This document shows, one piece after another, positions 34,669 through 43,455 of a stretch of DNA of 64,000 bases. Both the position numbers and the translations under genes were made by a program. Below the pieces are notes generated by a model that saw only the letters and a list, made by a program, of their open reading frames with translations, had not been told where the DNA came from and did no database searches. The DNA is taken from contig JAJYLT010000008.1 in assembly GCA_021787565.1 (NCBI GenBank), forward strand, positions 1 to 64,000, read 5' to 3'. Within the stretch, counting starts at the first letter, position 1; each line of letters opens with the position of its first letter. This DNA comes from Acidobacteriota bacterium. Its GTDB lineage: Bacteria > Acidobacteriota > UBA4820 > DSQY01.

Positions 34669-36588
34669 TCAGCGCCCCTTGCCGACCACCAGGACGCTGG
34701 TCCTGATGCGGTGGCGGAGCGCGTCGGCGGTGGAACCCAGGAAGAGGTCCAGGAGGAGCCGGTGGCCGTGGGCGCCCAGGACCACCAGATCGGGCGCGAA
34801 CTCCTCGATCATGGTCGCGAGAACGGGGACGGGCTTGCCCGAGCCCAGCCGCGTGGTGACCGCGAAGCCCTTCGCTCTCAGGGCCTCGGCGTAGCCCTCC
34901 AGGCGCTCGGCGTCGTGCTGGCTCTCCTCGTCCGCCGAGTCCTTTCCCAAGAAACGAGCCCCGGCACTCTCGACGACGTGCATGAGCGCCAGCTCCGGAC
35001 GCGAGTCGCCGGCCATCTTCAGGGTCTCTCTCAGGATCACGCCGTCCCGGCCCGAGAAGTCCAGGGCCACCGCGATCTTCTTGTACGGACTGGCGGCCAT
35101 CTCCAGGTCCAGCCCCTCCGAGGGGGCGTGCACTCCCAGCCGTGGGGCCGCTGGTGCACGCCGAGCCAGCCCCCCCAACCAAGGTTTGACCGTAACGTAC
35201 AGCAAAAGGCCGCCGACGGCCAGGTTGAGTGGGACGGCCACCAGAAGGATCCAGAAAGCCCGGTCTCCCGCGGCGTGGGTCCACTCCGCGAGCCAGTCGG
35301 ATACCAGCTTGGCGTTCAGAACGACCACGACGGCGGCCGTGATCCACGCCAGGACCTTCGTAGGCCGGCCGATGACCAGTTCGCCCATCTGCTTCCTGTC
35401 GGAGACGAAGTGCACGAGCGGGATGATGGCGAAGGGGAGCTGTAGGGAAAGGACCACCTGAGAAAGGACCAGGAGGGGGCCCGTGCCCCGCTCGCCGAAG
35501 TAGATGAGGGTCAGGACCGCGGGGACGATGGCCAGCAGCCGCGTGATGAGGCGCCGCAGCCAGGGCGCGATGCGGATGTTGAGGAAGCCCTCCATCACGA
35601 TCTGCCCCGCCAGGGTGCCCGTGATGGTGGAGCTCTGGCCCGAGGCCAGAAGGGCCACCGCGAAGGCCACGGGAGCTACTGCCACGCCGAGGATGGGTTC
35701 CAGCAAACGGTAGGCGTCCTGGATCTCCGCCACCTCCCGGTGCCCCGAGCGGTAGAAGACGGCCGCCGCCATGATGAGGATGGCGGCGTTCACGAGGAAA
35801 GCCATGTTCAGGGCAATCGCGGAGTCCAGCGCATTAAGCTTGATGGCCTGCCATTTCTCCTTCAGGGTGTCCCCGATGGTCCTGCTTTGGACCAGGGAGC
35901 TATGCAGGTAGAGGTTGTGGGGCATGACCGTCGCCCCCAGCATGCCGATGGCGACGAAGAGGGCCGCCTTGTCGGGTAAGATCGGGAGGAATCCCCTCGC
36001 CACGCCGCCCCACTCGGGCCTGGCCAACAGGATCTCGACGAGAAAACCGGTGCCGATGACCGTGATGAGGCCGAGGATCAAGGCCTCCATCTTCCGGATC
36101 CCGAGGTGGCTCAGGAAGAGGAGCGCGAAGGTGTCGGCCCCCGTGATCAGCACGCCCCACACCATCGGCAGGCCGAAGAGGAGCTCTAGCGCGATGGCCG
36201 AACCGATGACCTCCGCCATGTCGCAGGCGGTGATGGCTATTTCGCAGAGCACATACAGGGCCGCGTTCACCGAGCGCGGATACTCTCTCCGGCAGGCCTG
36301 GGCCAGGTCCAGGCCGCGCACCACGCCAAGCCGTGCCGCCAGGGCCTGCAACAGCACGGCCATCAGGTTGGACATGAGGAGCACCCAGAGAAGGGCATAG
36401 TTGTAGTGGGCCCCGGCAGCCAGGTCCGTGGCCCAGTTCCCCGGGTCCATGTAGCCCACGCTGACGAGGTATGCCGGACCCGCCACGGCGAAGATGCGGC
36501 GCAGCAGGTTGCCGGTCCACGGCACACGGACGCTGCCGTGCACCTCGGAGAGGGACTTCCGCGCTTCGGGCCCTCCTCCACCGGCCAT
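34669..36588 (-). CDS. Nramp divalent-metal transporter fused to a UspA domain
   Basis: 639 aa from the ATG at 36588 (GGAGGAGTAGGC upstream; an in-frame ATG at 36627 is weaker). Residues about 30-440 are an Nramp/MntH transporter with DPGNWATD in TM1 and [10 protein letters not shown] in TM6, the metal-coordinating signatures for Mn2+/Fe2+ uptake with protons. A linker leads to a C-terminal universal-stress-protein domain (about 500-639) with the ATP-binding pattern [22 protein letters not shown]. The Usp part should be cytoplasmic and may gate transport in response to nucleotide or stress; the fusion is known in scattered bacteria but rarely studied. Confidence 0.92.
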   Translation of the reverse strand: MAGGGGPEARKSLSEVHGSVRVPWTGNLLRRIFAVAGPAYLVSVGYMDPGNWATDLAAGAHYNYALLWVLLMSNLMAVLLQALAARLGVVRGLDLAQACRREYPRSVNAALYVLCEIAITACDMAEVIGSAIALELLFGLPMVWGVLITGADTFALLFLSHLGIRKMEALILGLITVIGTGFLVEILLARPEWGGVARGFLPILPDKAALFVAIGMLGATVMPHNLYLHSSLVQSRTIGDTLKEKWQAIKLNALDSAIALNMAFLVNAAILIMAAAVFYRSGHREVAEIQDAYRLLEPILGVAVAPVAFAVALLASGQSSTITGTLAGQIVMEGFLNIRIAPWLRRLITRLLAIVPAVLTLIYFGERGTGPLLVLSQVVLSLQLPFAIIPLVHFVSDRKQMGELVIGRPTKVLAWITAAVVVVLNAKLVSDWLAEWTHAAGDRAFWILLVAVPLNLAVGGLLLYVTVKPWLGGLARRAPAAPRLGVHAPSEGLDLEMAASPYKKIAVALDFSGRDGVILRETLKMAGDSRPELALMHVVESAGARFLGKDSADEESQHDAERLEGYAEALRAKGFAVTTRLGSGKPVPVLATMIEEFAPDLVVLGAHGHRLLLDLFLGSTADALRHRIRTSVLVVGKGR

Positions 36589-37228
36589 GCCTACTCCTCC
36601 GCCTTCATCTCGAGCTTCCGTCCCCATCGGTCATCACGGCATCAACGGCCGCAAGCCTCTCCCCATTCCCCGCCGGCCATCCACCGCGGGCTGCCGGCCT
36701 TCCGGGTAGGTTAGTCCATTCCAGGAACGAACCCAAGGCCGGGCATGGAAAGGGGTGGAGGGTGGAACGCGGGTGGCGCGGATCTTCCCGCCCCAGCTCA
36801 TCGAGCAGGAGATGGGGCACGACCGCCTCGTTCCCATCCCCGAGCCGGTGCTCGATGTGCTGGCCATGTGGCGCCCCACCCCCATGGTTCGGGCTCGGCA
36901 GCGTGCTGAACCACGCCCTCCTCCACCAGACCGTCATCGGACGGGAGGCGCAGAAGCAGATGGCCCTGGCGGGGGACTATCCGGACTACGTCTACGGCTG
37001 TCACGGCGGCGGCTCCAACTTCGGGGGATTGGCCCTCCCCTTCGTGGGGGAGGCCCTGAAGGGACGCCCCGTGACCGCAACGGGGGCTACCCGGAACGGG
37101 CCGTCGAGGAGGCGCTCGCGCACCTGCCCGAGGTCGCGAGCTGAATCGCCGGTGAAATGGGGAGTGCGGAGGATGGAGAGGAGCTGACAGCCCTATTCTC
37201 CCTCTCCCCTCCCCTTATCACCCGTTCT
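36589..37228. other. Intergenic region containing a decayed gene
   Basis: No intact gene. It contains the trpB2 remnant described at 36767-37144 and two GGGTGGA heptamers near 36755-36768. The remainder is unremarkable. Confidence 0.6.
36767..37144 (+). pseudogene. Decayed type-2 tryptophan synthase beta chain (trpB2)
   Basis: Three collinear fragments of TrpB2 in two frames. First, residues reading [18 protein letters not shown] and [18 protein letters not shown] match the region before the active site. Next, after a frame change near 36890, [19 protein letters not shown] and the [16 protein letters not shown] loop match the C-terminal half. Last, after another change near 37075, [16 protein letters not shown] matches the extreme C-terminus. 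The part with the PLP-binding lysine and most of both domains is gone. Only about 120 codons remain of about 450. It is clearly a relic of deletion and frameshift. Confidence 0.85.
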
Positions 37229-37669
37229 TCAGGATTCTCCGCTCGCCGTCTCGAAGTACCCCTCCACCGCGTAGAGCACGGCCTGATCGAAGAAGCCCAC
37301 GATCTGCCTGTAGAGGTTCAAAGCCTGGTAGAGGTTGACGGTGGAGTCGAAGATCCCCTGCTCGATGACGTATTGCCACAACACCGTACGGGCGAGCTGC
37401 ACGGCCCTGATCACCTCGGCCAGCGGCAGTCCCCTCTCCCTCCGACGCCTTCCCGTGGTCCGGAAGTGCTCGGCGATGACCTGGTGCCTCGGCTGGTCCA
37501 GGTAGGTGCCGATTTCCTGGTAGGCGCCGCGGACGTGGTCCAGCAGGAGGGGCGCAGGCTCGCGCACGTAATCCTCCATCCCCGCCTCCTTGCGGAGGCG
37601 CTCCAGCCAGCGCGCGGCCAGTTTGTCGGCGTTGCGCTCCACCACTCCGATGACGGTGTTCATGTCCAC
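37229..37669 (-). CDS. Stand-alone RsbRD N-terminal domain protein
   Basis: 146 aa, GTG start at 37669 (GGGAG upstream), alternative ATG at 37663. All-helical; WLERLRKEAG, an RRRRERGLPLAEVIRAVQLARTVLW block and a final helix match the RsbRD N-terminal domain, a sensor-type helical bundle found in stressosome co-antagonists and some histidine kinases. Here it is alone with no STAS or kinase domain, so it may act in trans. It lies 21 bp downstream of the selenoprotein gene and could share its transcript. Function unknown. Confidence 0.83.
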   Translation of the reverse strand: MDMNTVIGVVERNADKLAARWLERLRKEAGMEDYVREPAPLLLDHVRGAYQEIGTYLDQPRHQVIAEHFRTTGRRRRERGLPLAEVIRAVQLARTVLWQYVIEQGIFDSTVNLYQALNLYRQIVGFFDQAVLYAVEGYFETASGES

Positions 37670-37690
37670 GGCCGGTCTCCCGGATCCGCC

Positions 37691-37918
37691 TCAGCCGGCC
37701 CTTTTTCGGAGCCGGCGGATCAGTTCGTCCTCGTCGGGAAACTGCCCCGATCCCTTTTTTGAGTGGACCAGGACCCCGTCCACCACGACCTCGAAGACGC
37801 CGCCCGAAGAGCGGATGAGTCGGGGCTCCACGCCGAGCGCCGTCTTGATCCTGGCCGCCAGACCGGCGGCCTTCGGCTCGTAGTTTCAGACGCCGCAGTA
37901 TTCGATTTCGACCCTCAT
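37691..37918 (-). CDS. SelW/Rdx-family selenoprotein (in-frame UGA)
   Basis: 75 aa read through an in-frame TGA at 37888-37886. ATG at 37918 is preceded by GGAGGG. The product begins MRVEIEYCGV, then Sec11, then NYEPKAAGLAARI, giving the Cys8-x-x-Sec11 redox motif in the first loop of the thioredoxin-like Rdx fold. The rest matches the family: a helix, LIRSSGGVFEVVVDG, the strand VLVHSKKGSGQFP and a C-terminal helix. Reading frame and similarity continue without break on both sides of the UGA, and a bacterial-SECIS-like hairpin follows at the right distance (37853-37871). SelW-like proteins are small redox proteins of unclear substrate. Standard gene callers would truncate or miss it. Decoding depends on selABCD elsewhere in the genome. 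Confidence 0.9.
37853..37871 (-). promoter_or_regulatory. bSECIS-like stem-loop for selenocysteine insertion
   Basis: Perfect 7-bp stem GGCCGCC/GGCGGCC with a 5-nt loop GGUCU (37864-37860) that starts with GG. The loop begins 22 nt after the UGA, within the 16-37 nt range known for bacterial SECIS elements, and the conserved G in the first two loop positions is present. SelB binding would be the expected function. Confidence 0.75.
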
Positions 37919-37983
37919 GATCCCTCCTACGGCCCCCGTCTCCTCGCCGGCATACTCTCGGACGGAATCTGTTCAGGCCCGGT

Positions 37984-38018
37984 CTCCACCCTCCACTCTC
38001 TACTCTCCACCCTCCACT
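37984..38018. repeat. 7-bp tandem repeat (CTCCACY)
   Basis: Five heptamers (CTCCACC, CTCCACT, CTCTACT, CTCCACC, CTCCACT) between the CoA-transferase and the selenoprotein gene. It has the same 7-bp period as the TCATCC arrays but a different unit. Shorter two-copy versions occur near 36755 and 49423. Confidence 0.85.
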
Positions 38019-38044
38019 TTCAGAGGGCCCATCCCGCGCTGGTA

Positions 38045-39340
38045 TCAGATAAGGTGGCGCTCCCGGGCCTCCTTTTCCAGCATCTCCTTGAAGGCGGGGT
38101 CCGCGATGGCGATGAGGGCCTTGGCGCGCTCGCTCAGGTTTTTGCCCCAGAGGTTGGTCGCTCCGTGCTCCGTGACCACGTAGTGGACGTCCGCCCTCGT
38201 GGTGACCACGCCCGACCCCTCCTTCAGCTTGGGTACGATGCGCGACATGGTGCCCTGTTTGGCGGTCGAGGGGAGGGCGATGATGGGCTTGCCCCCCTTG
38301 CTGGCCGCCGCGCCGCGGATGAAGTCCAGCTGCCCCCCGAAGCCACTGTAGATGTAGGTACCGATGGAGTCCGAGCAGACCTGGCCCGTCAGGTCCACCT
38401 CCAGGGCCGAGTTGATGGCCACCATGTTGTCGTTCTGGGCGATGATGAAGGGATCGTTGGTGTGATCCACGGGGTGGACCTCGAAGAGCGGGTTGTCGTG
38501 GACGAAGTCGTAGAGCTTCCGCGTGCCCAGGATGAAGGTGGCCACCACCTTGCCCGGGTGCAAGGTCTTCTTGTTTCCGGTGATGATCCCCTGCTCCATG
38601 GCCCGCACCAGCCCGTCCGAGATCATCTCGGTGTGGATTCCCAGGTCGCGTTTGCCCTCCAAAAGCGTGAGCACGGCATCGGGGATGCCGCCGATGCCCA
38701 TCTGAAGGGTCGCGCCATCGGGGATCATCTCGGCGATGAGGGCGCCGATCTTCCGCTCGACCTCCGTGGCCTCCTTCCCGCGGAGCTCCAGGAGAGGGAA
38801 GCTGTGCTCCACGATGTGGGCGGCCCTCGAGACGTGGAGGAAGGAGTCCCCGAGCGTTCTGGGCATCTGGTCGTTCACCTGGACGATGACAATGTTGGCC
38901 ATCTCCACGGCGGCCTTCTGGGCCATCACCTCCAGCCCCAGGCTCATGAAGCCGTGCTCGTCGGGAGGGGAACACTGGATCATGGCCACGTCCACCCGGC
39001 AGGCCCCGGTACGGATGGCCTTGGGGATCATGTGCAGGTGGATGGGCACGTACGCTGAGCGTCCGTCGTTCACCGAGGCCCGGTCCGCGGGGCCGACGAA
39101 GAGGGAGTTGTGGTGGAAGGCCTTCTCCATGCCCGGCTTGGACAGGGGGTCCTCGCCCATGAGGAGCACGTGGGAGAGGGTGACGTTTTGCAGTTCCGGC
39201 GCGCGGCGGCCCAGCGCCTCCATGAGGAGGAAGGGGGCGGCGGCGTTCCCGCTCAGCCACACCCAGTCGTTCGACTTGATGCGCGACACGGCCTCATCGG
39301 CCGAACAGAGCTTCGCCTTGTATCCGTCGATCCATGCCAT
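38045..39340 (-). CDS. Acetyl-CoA hydrolase/transferase-family CoA-transferase
   Basis: 431 aa, two-domain family I CoA-transferase like 4-hydroxybutyrate or butyryl-CoA:acetate CoA-transferases. Recognised blocks are SNDWVWLSGNAAAPFLLMEALGRR near the start, IQCSPPDEHGFMSLG (about 118-132), TLQMGIGGIPDAVL, SGFGGQLDFIRGA and the late VTEHGATNLWGKNLSERA. It exchanges CoA between acyl groups and acetate or similar. It starts 3 nt after alanine dehydrogenase, so the pair is an operon that may serve amino-acid fermentation or acetate handling. The exact acyl substrate cannot be read from the sequence. Confidence 0.92.
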   Translation of the reverse strand: MAWIDGYKAKLCSADEAVSRIKSNDWVWLSGNAAAPFLLMEALGRRAPELQNVTLSHVLLMGEDPLSKPGMEKAFHHNSLFVGPADRASVNDGRSAYVPIHLHMIPKAIRTGACRVDVAMIQCSPPDEHGFMSLGLEVMAQKAAVEMANIVIVQVNDQMPRTLGDSFLHVSRAAHIVEHSFPLLELRGKEATEVERKIGALIAEMIPDGATLQMGIGGIPDAVLTLLEGKRDLGIHTEMISDGLVRAMEQGIITGNKKTLHPGKVVATFILGTRKLYDFVHDNPLFEVHPVDHTNDPFIIAQNDNMVAINSALEVDLTGQVCSDSIGTYIYSGFGGQLDFIRGAAASKGGKPIIALPSTAKQGTMSRIVPKLKEGSGVVTTRADVHYVVTEHGATNLWGKNLSERAKALIAIADPAFKEMLEKEARERHLI

Positions 39341-39343
39341 GGC

Positions 39344-40468
39344 TCAGCCCTCCCCCAGCAGCCGCTTCAGGTCGGCGGGGCTGCTCGTGACGTGGCGGCT
39401 CACGGCGTTCCCTTCGTACACGTAACAGCCGCGCCGCAGATCCGCCCAGGTCCGGAGCGCCTCCTTGAGCCCCTTCTCCTGCATGCTCTTGAGGAAGGGC
39501 AGCAGGGCGTAGGTCAGGGCGTAGGTGGAGGTCCTCGCCACGTAGGAGGGGCAGTTGGGCACGGCGAAGTGGAGGACCCCCTCGCGCACGAAGACGCCGC
39601 CGGCCGGACCCTGCATGCGCGTGGTCTCCACGCAGCCCCCCTGGTCGAAGGAGAAATCGATGATCACGCTGCCCGGCCGCATGCGCTGGACCATTTCCCG
39701 GGTCACGATGATGGGGGCGATCTCGCCGGCCACCAGCACCGCTCCCACCAGGACCTCGGCGAAGGCGGAGAACTTCTCCACGTTCTCGGTCGTGGCGTGG
39801 GCCGTCACCACCCGCCCCTCGAAGGCGCGATCGATGGCTTCCAGCTTGATCTGGGAAATATCCAGGACGTAGACGGAGCAGCCCAGCCCCAGGAAGGAGC
39901 GGGCCGCGTGGTAGCCCAGAACTCCGGCCCCCATGATCACCACGTCCGCGGGAGGAATGCCTGGGGCTCCGCCCAGCAGGATGCCCATACCGCCGGCCCC
40001 GGTCTCCAGGAGCCTCCCGGCGATCTGGGGGGCCATCTTGCCCGCGATCTCCGATGAGATCTTGAGGACGGGCAGGGTTCCGTCGCCCTCCTGGATGATC
40101 TCGAATCCGATGGCCGTCACCCCGCGCTCGGCGAGCTTCGCCGTGTAGGCGTCACCGGCCAGGGCCAGGTGGAGGAAGGCCATGATGCCGGACCCCGGAG
40201 ACATGAGCTCCAGGTCGTCCATCGTGGGCCTCCCGATCTTGACCACCATGTCCGAGCGGCCGAAGACCTCCTCCCGCGAGTAGACCACTTGGGCACCCAC
40301 CCTGCGGTAGGCGTCGTCCAGGAAGCCCGCCGGTGCACCCGCGCCGCTTTCGATGTACAGCTCGGCCCCCATGGCCACCAGATCCCGGCAGCCGGCGGGC
40401 GAGAGGCCCACCCGGCGCTCGTCACAGTTCGGCTGAATCGCGCATTCCTTGGGAACACCGAAACGCAT
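39344..40468 (-). CDS. ald: Alanine dehydrogenase
   Basis: 374 aa, NAD-dependent interconversion of alanine with pyruvate and ammonia. The N-terminal VPKE (catalytic Lys), ERRVGLSPAG, the AFLHLA His and the Rossmann motif GAGVLGYHAA are present, as is the C-terminal DFSFDQGGC. Length and motifs match Ald rather than transhydrogenase alpha. It begins the operon continuing into the CoA-transferase. A candidate promoter (TTGCGG, 18 nt, TACACT) lies at 40665-40636 on the minus strand. Confidence 0.92.
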   Translation of the reverse strand: MRFGVPKECAIQPNCDERRVGLSPAGCRDLVAMGAELYIESGAGAPAGFLDDAYRRVGAQVVYSREEVFGRSDMVVKIGRPTMDDLELMSPGSGIMAFLHLALAGDAYTAKLAERGVTAIGFEIIQEGDGTLPVLKISSEIAGKMAPQIAGRLLETGAGGMGILLGGAPGIPPADVVIMGAGVLGYHAARSFLGLGCSVYVLDISQIKLEAIDRAFEGRVVTAHATTENVEKFSAFAEVLVGAVLVAGEIAPIIVTREMVQRMRPGSVIIDFSFDQGGCVETTRMQGPAGGVFVREGVLHFAVPNCPSYVARTSTYALTYALLPFLKSMQEKGLKEALRTWADLRRGCYVYEGNAVSRHVTSSPADLKRLLGEG

Positions 40469-40909
40469 GGCTCACCCCCTCGGCAAGGCCCATTTCCCCT
40501 TCCCGGCACCGTGATCGCGGGCCACCGGGCTCCGGCAGAAGGGCACACCGATCCTTCGGCCCGTGCACCCCCGCCCCGACGTCCAGGGGACATGCCTCGA
40601 AGACCTTCGCTGCAACAGTCCCCTTTTCTCGTTTCAGTGTAGCATCCCCCAGCAACGGGCCGCAATGCGCGGACCTTCGCCCACTCGAGGGTACCGCGCC
40701 GCGCCGGGTGCCCCGGCGCACCGCCCTCCACCCATGCCCGTCCCCTCCCCTCTGCGGCTTGGAACCCTGGCGACGAGCGCCACCAGGGGGGCCGGGCTGT
40801 CTGCTTCTTCTTGGTGCTGGACCTCCGAAAGCTCGTTACCAATGGATCACGACGATCGATGGACCTCCCCCCGCCGCCTGGCGGGCCTTTGCCCCCGGTC
40901 GGCACCCCT
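40469..40909. other. Divergent intergenic region ald / fadL-like
   Basis: No gene. It contains a candidate minus-strand promoter (40636-40665) and ends at the plus-strand promoter of the porin gene. A small hairpin CCCGCC/GGCGGG lies near 40870-40886. Confidence 0.5.
40636..40665 (-). promoter_or_regulatory. Candidate promoter for ald
   Basis: TTGCGG (40665-40660), 18-nt spacer, TACACT (40641-40636) on the minus strand, giving a leader of roughly 160 nt. Spacing is acceptable but the -35 is modest. Confidence 0.35.
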
Positions 40910-40937
40910 TGACACCCCCAAAATCGGGCATTATCCT
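40910..40937 (+). promoter_or_regulatory. Sigma70-type promoter for the FadL-like gene
   Basis: Perfect TTGACA (40910-40915), 16-nt spacer and TATCCT (40932-40937), about 28 bp before the start codon. Confidence 0.7.
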
Positions 40938-40965
40938 CATGGCCAGAGGATGAAAGGAGGTACGT

Positions 40966-42345
40966 ATGAGGATGAGAGGAGTCGTGGGAATCTTGTTGCT
41001 GTCCGCTGTTTCCGTCGGGGCCATGGCCTCGGGGACGCTCATTTACGAGCAGAGCGCGGCAGCGGCGGCTCAGGCGGGGGCGGTGGTCGCCAGGCCCAAT
41101 GACGCGACGGCGATTTTCTACAACCCCGCCGGCTTGGCCTTTCAAAAAAACGCCGATCTGCAGTTCAACCTGACCTACATTAACGCCGACGTGAAGTACG
41201 AAAGCCCCTCCATGGGGACCTTCAAGGACAACGCGAAGAACTTCTTCCTTCCGGCGATCTACTTCAGCATGCCCGTCAACGACCGGGTCAGCTTCGGCAT
41301 CATGTCCAACGCCCCCTACGACCTGGCCACGGACTGGGGCAGCAATTTCCCCGGCCGCTACGCGAGCCGCCACGCCAAGATCGTCACCGTGAACGTGCGG
41401 CCGGTCCTGGCCTTCAAGCTGGACGACCATCACGCCTTCTCCATCGGAGCGGACTACTACGACTCCCGGCTCGACCTCAACCGCTCCCTGAACACCTCGG
41501 CCCTCTCGACGGCCGTGAACTCCAATTTCTACCCCTCCCCGCCCTACCCGCCGGGCATCCCCTACTACGTTCCGTCGGAGGGACGCCTGATGACCCACCT
41601 GCGCGACCAGGCCTGGGGCTGGGACGTGGGCTACATGTACAAGAACGACCCCTTCTCCCTGGGCCTCTTCTACTCGAGCAAGGCCAAATTCAACTACAGC
41701 GGCCACACCTCCATCCGGAGCTCCGCCGCCATCGGTCCCCTGGCCGCCTACTTCCCCGGTGAGGGCACCAAGCTGAGCCTCAAGTCGGTGCCGGCCAGCG
41801 CGCGCTTCGGCTTCGCCTACTCGGGCAATCCCCTCCAGGTCGAGCTCGACGTGACCTGGACCGAGTGGAGCTCCTGGAGCCAGTCCATGGCCCACTTCTC
41901 CAACCCGACCTCCTTCAACGGCGTACCCCTCGTCGCGGATGAGGAGTTCGTGTTCAACTGGAAGGACACCTGGTGCTACCGCCTGGGCTTCACCTACGCC
42001 GTCAACCCCAACTGGGACCTTCGCTGGGGCTTCCTCTACGACCAGGCCCCCGTCCCCGACAAGACCCTCAGCCCCGTCCTGCCCGACGCGAACCGCTGGT
42101 CGGCCCAGTTCGGCACGGGCTACCACAACGGCGCCTTCAACCTGGACTGGTACGTCATGTACCTGAAGTTCTCCGCCGCCAACATCACCGCCAGCAACAT
42201 GTATCGCTACGGATCGACGGGCCTGCCGTACGTGTACCTCCCCGGCCAGGGCCAGATCTACCCCACCAGCTACCCCATCACCCCGGACGGCAAGTACGTT
42301 GGCACGGCGTGGCTAAGCGGCATCCAGATGGGCTGGAAGTTCTGA
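40966..42345 (+). CDS. FadL/OmpP1-family outer-membrane transporter
   Basis: 459 aa with a signal peptide (about 1-22). After cleavage it has the FadL hatch region with AAAAQAGAVVARPNDATAIFYNPAG, the most conserved part of this family, then many aromatic-girdled beta strands and a C-terminal strand ending in WKF, as in outer-membrane barrels. FadL-type proteins let long-chain fatty acids or aromatic hydrocarbons cross the outer membrane. AAAGGAGGTACGT precedes the ATG. It is a single-gene unit with its own promoter and a strong terminator at 42373-42407. Confidence 0.93.
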   Translation: MRMRGVVGILLLSAVSVGAMASGTLIYEQSAAAAAQAGAVVARPNDATAIFYNPAGLAFQKNADLQFNLTYINADVKYESPSMGTFKDNAKNFFLPAIYFSMPVNDRVSFGIMSNAPYDLATDWGSNFPGRYASRHAKIVTVNVRPVLAFKLDDHHAFSIGADYYDSRLDLNRSLNTSALSTAVNSNFYPSPPYPPGIPYYVPSEGRLMTHLRDQAWGWDVGYMYKNDPFSLGLFYSSKAKFNYSGHTSIRSSAAIGPLAAYFPGEGTKLSLKSVPASARFGFAYSGNPLQVELDVTWTEWSSWSQSMAHFSNPTSFNGVPLVADEEFVFNWKDTWCYRLGFTYAVNPNWDLRWGFLYDQAPVPDKTLSPVLPDANRWSAQFGTGYHNGAFNLDWYVMYLKFSAANITASNMYRYGSTGLPYVYLPGQGQIYPTSYPITPDGKYVGTAWLSGIQMGWKF

Positions 42346-42372
42346 CTTTTTGTCTATCCTGCCCTGAATGAA

Positions 42373-42407
42373 GCGAGGGCCAGCCGAAGCTGGCCCTCGC
42401 TTTCTTT
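42373..42407 (+). terminator. Rho-independent terminator of the FadL-like gene
   Basis: Perfect 12-bp stem GCGAGGGCCAGC / GCTGGCCCTCGC with a CGAA tetraloop, followed by TTTCTTT. The T-tract on the plus strand fits the porin gene. Confidence 0.9.
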
Positions 42408-42613
42408 GTGGCCCCCTGGAGAATCCGTGCATACATTCCTGGGAAAACCCCTTTGCGGAAGGGCGGGAGAGACACCCCGCGAGGCGCAAGATCTCGCCGG
42501 CCGACCTACGGCAGTTGATGCGGCATACGGCCCGACGCTTCCGCTCGTCTCCCAGCCGGGCTAGAATCGGTGGCTGGGTTGAAGGGGTCAGCGCCGCGCA
42601 AGGAGGCGAGCAG

Positions 42614-43348
42614 ATGGAGAAGAAGATAGCACTAGTGACGGGAGCCACCTCGGGGATCGGCGAAGCCATTGCCCGTCGGCTCGCCCAAGAACATCACACG
42701 GTGGTGCTGACCGGCCGCAACGCCAAGCGGCTCCAGGCCATGGAGCGCGATATGGCCAAGCGCGGCCAGCGGGTGGTCGCCATCGAAGGAGACCTCACGC
42801 GCGAGCAGGAGGCCCGGAAGGTGGTGGCGGAGGCGCTCAGGACCTTCGGAGCCGTGGATGTGCTCGTCCACTCCGCGGGCGTCTTCCGCGTCACGCGACT
42901 GGAGGACTCCTCCACCGAGGAGTTCCGCTCGGTGATGGACACCAACCTCACCTCCCTCTTCTTCCTGAGCCGCGCCCTGCTCCCCCACTTCACCAAGCAG
43001 GGGGGCGGCCACATCGTGGCCGTCTCCAGCGTGGCGGCCCGCAAAGGCTTCCCCGGCGAGACGGCCTACTGCGCCAGCAAGTGGGGCCTCATGGGATTTC
43101 TGGCCGCGCTGCGCGAGGAGGTGCGCGAACGGGGCATCCGCGTCACCGCCCTGCTGCCCGGGCCCACGGCCACGCACGCCTGGGAGCCCCTCCGGGGCAA
43201 GGCGGCCCTTCCCCTGGACAAGATGATGTCGGCCGAGATGGTGGCCGAGGCGGCCCTGGCCGCCATCGACCAGCCCGCCATCGCCTGCGTCGAGGAGATC
43301 GTCATCGCTCCCACCCGTGACCCCTTCGAGGGACGCGCCAAGGATTAG
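42614..43348 (+). CDS. SDR-family oxidoreductase
   Basis: 244 aa from the ATG at 42614 (AAGGAGGCGAGCAG upstream). Classical short-chain dehydrogenase: TGATSGIG cofactor motif (about 9-16), HSAG in the NNAG position, the catalytic Ser of VSSVAA and YCASKW (Tyr and Lys). The residues after beta-2 (GRNAKRL) suggest NADP(H). The substrate is unknown; members of this branch reduce 3-keto compounds or alcohols. It lies about 230 bp after a terminator, so it is probably transcribed independently. Confidence 0.9.
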   Translation: MEKKIALVTGATSGIGEAIARRLAQEHHTVVLTGRNAKRLQAMERDMAKRGQRVVAIEGDLTREQEARKVVAEALRTFGAVDVLVHSAGVFRVTRLEDSSTEEFRSVMDTNLTSLFFLSRALLPHFTKQGGGHIVAVSSVAARKGFPGETAYCASKWGLMGFLAALREEVRERGIRVTALLPGPTATHAWEPLRGKAALPLDKMMSAEMVAEAALAAIDQPAIACVEEIVIAPTRDPFEGRAKD

Positions 43349-43455
43349 GCGCACGGGAAACCAACCGGCTGAGGCAAGGAGAGAACCCATCCCGCGCGGG
43401 GGGGCGGTCGATTGCGGCCACTCCCGCGCGCATGCCCTCCCTGAAAGGATTCGAG

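Noticed and set aside
37886-37888. TGA in the SelW-like gene as a nonsense mutation
   Set aside because: It falls exactly at the Sec position of a CxxU motif, similarity is intact on both sides and a SECIS-like hairpin follows.
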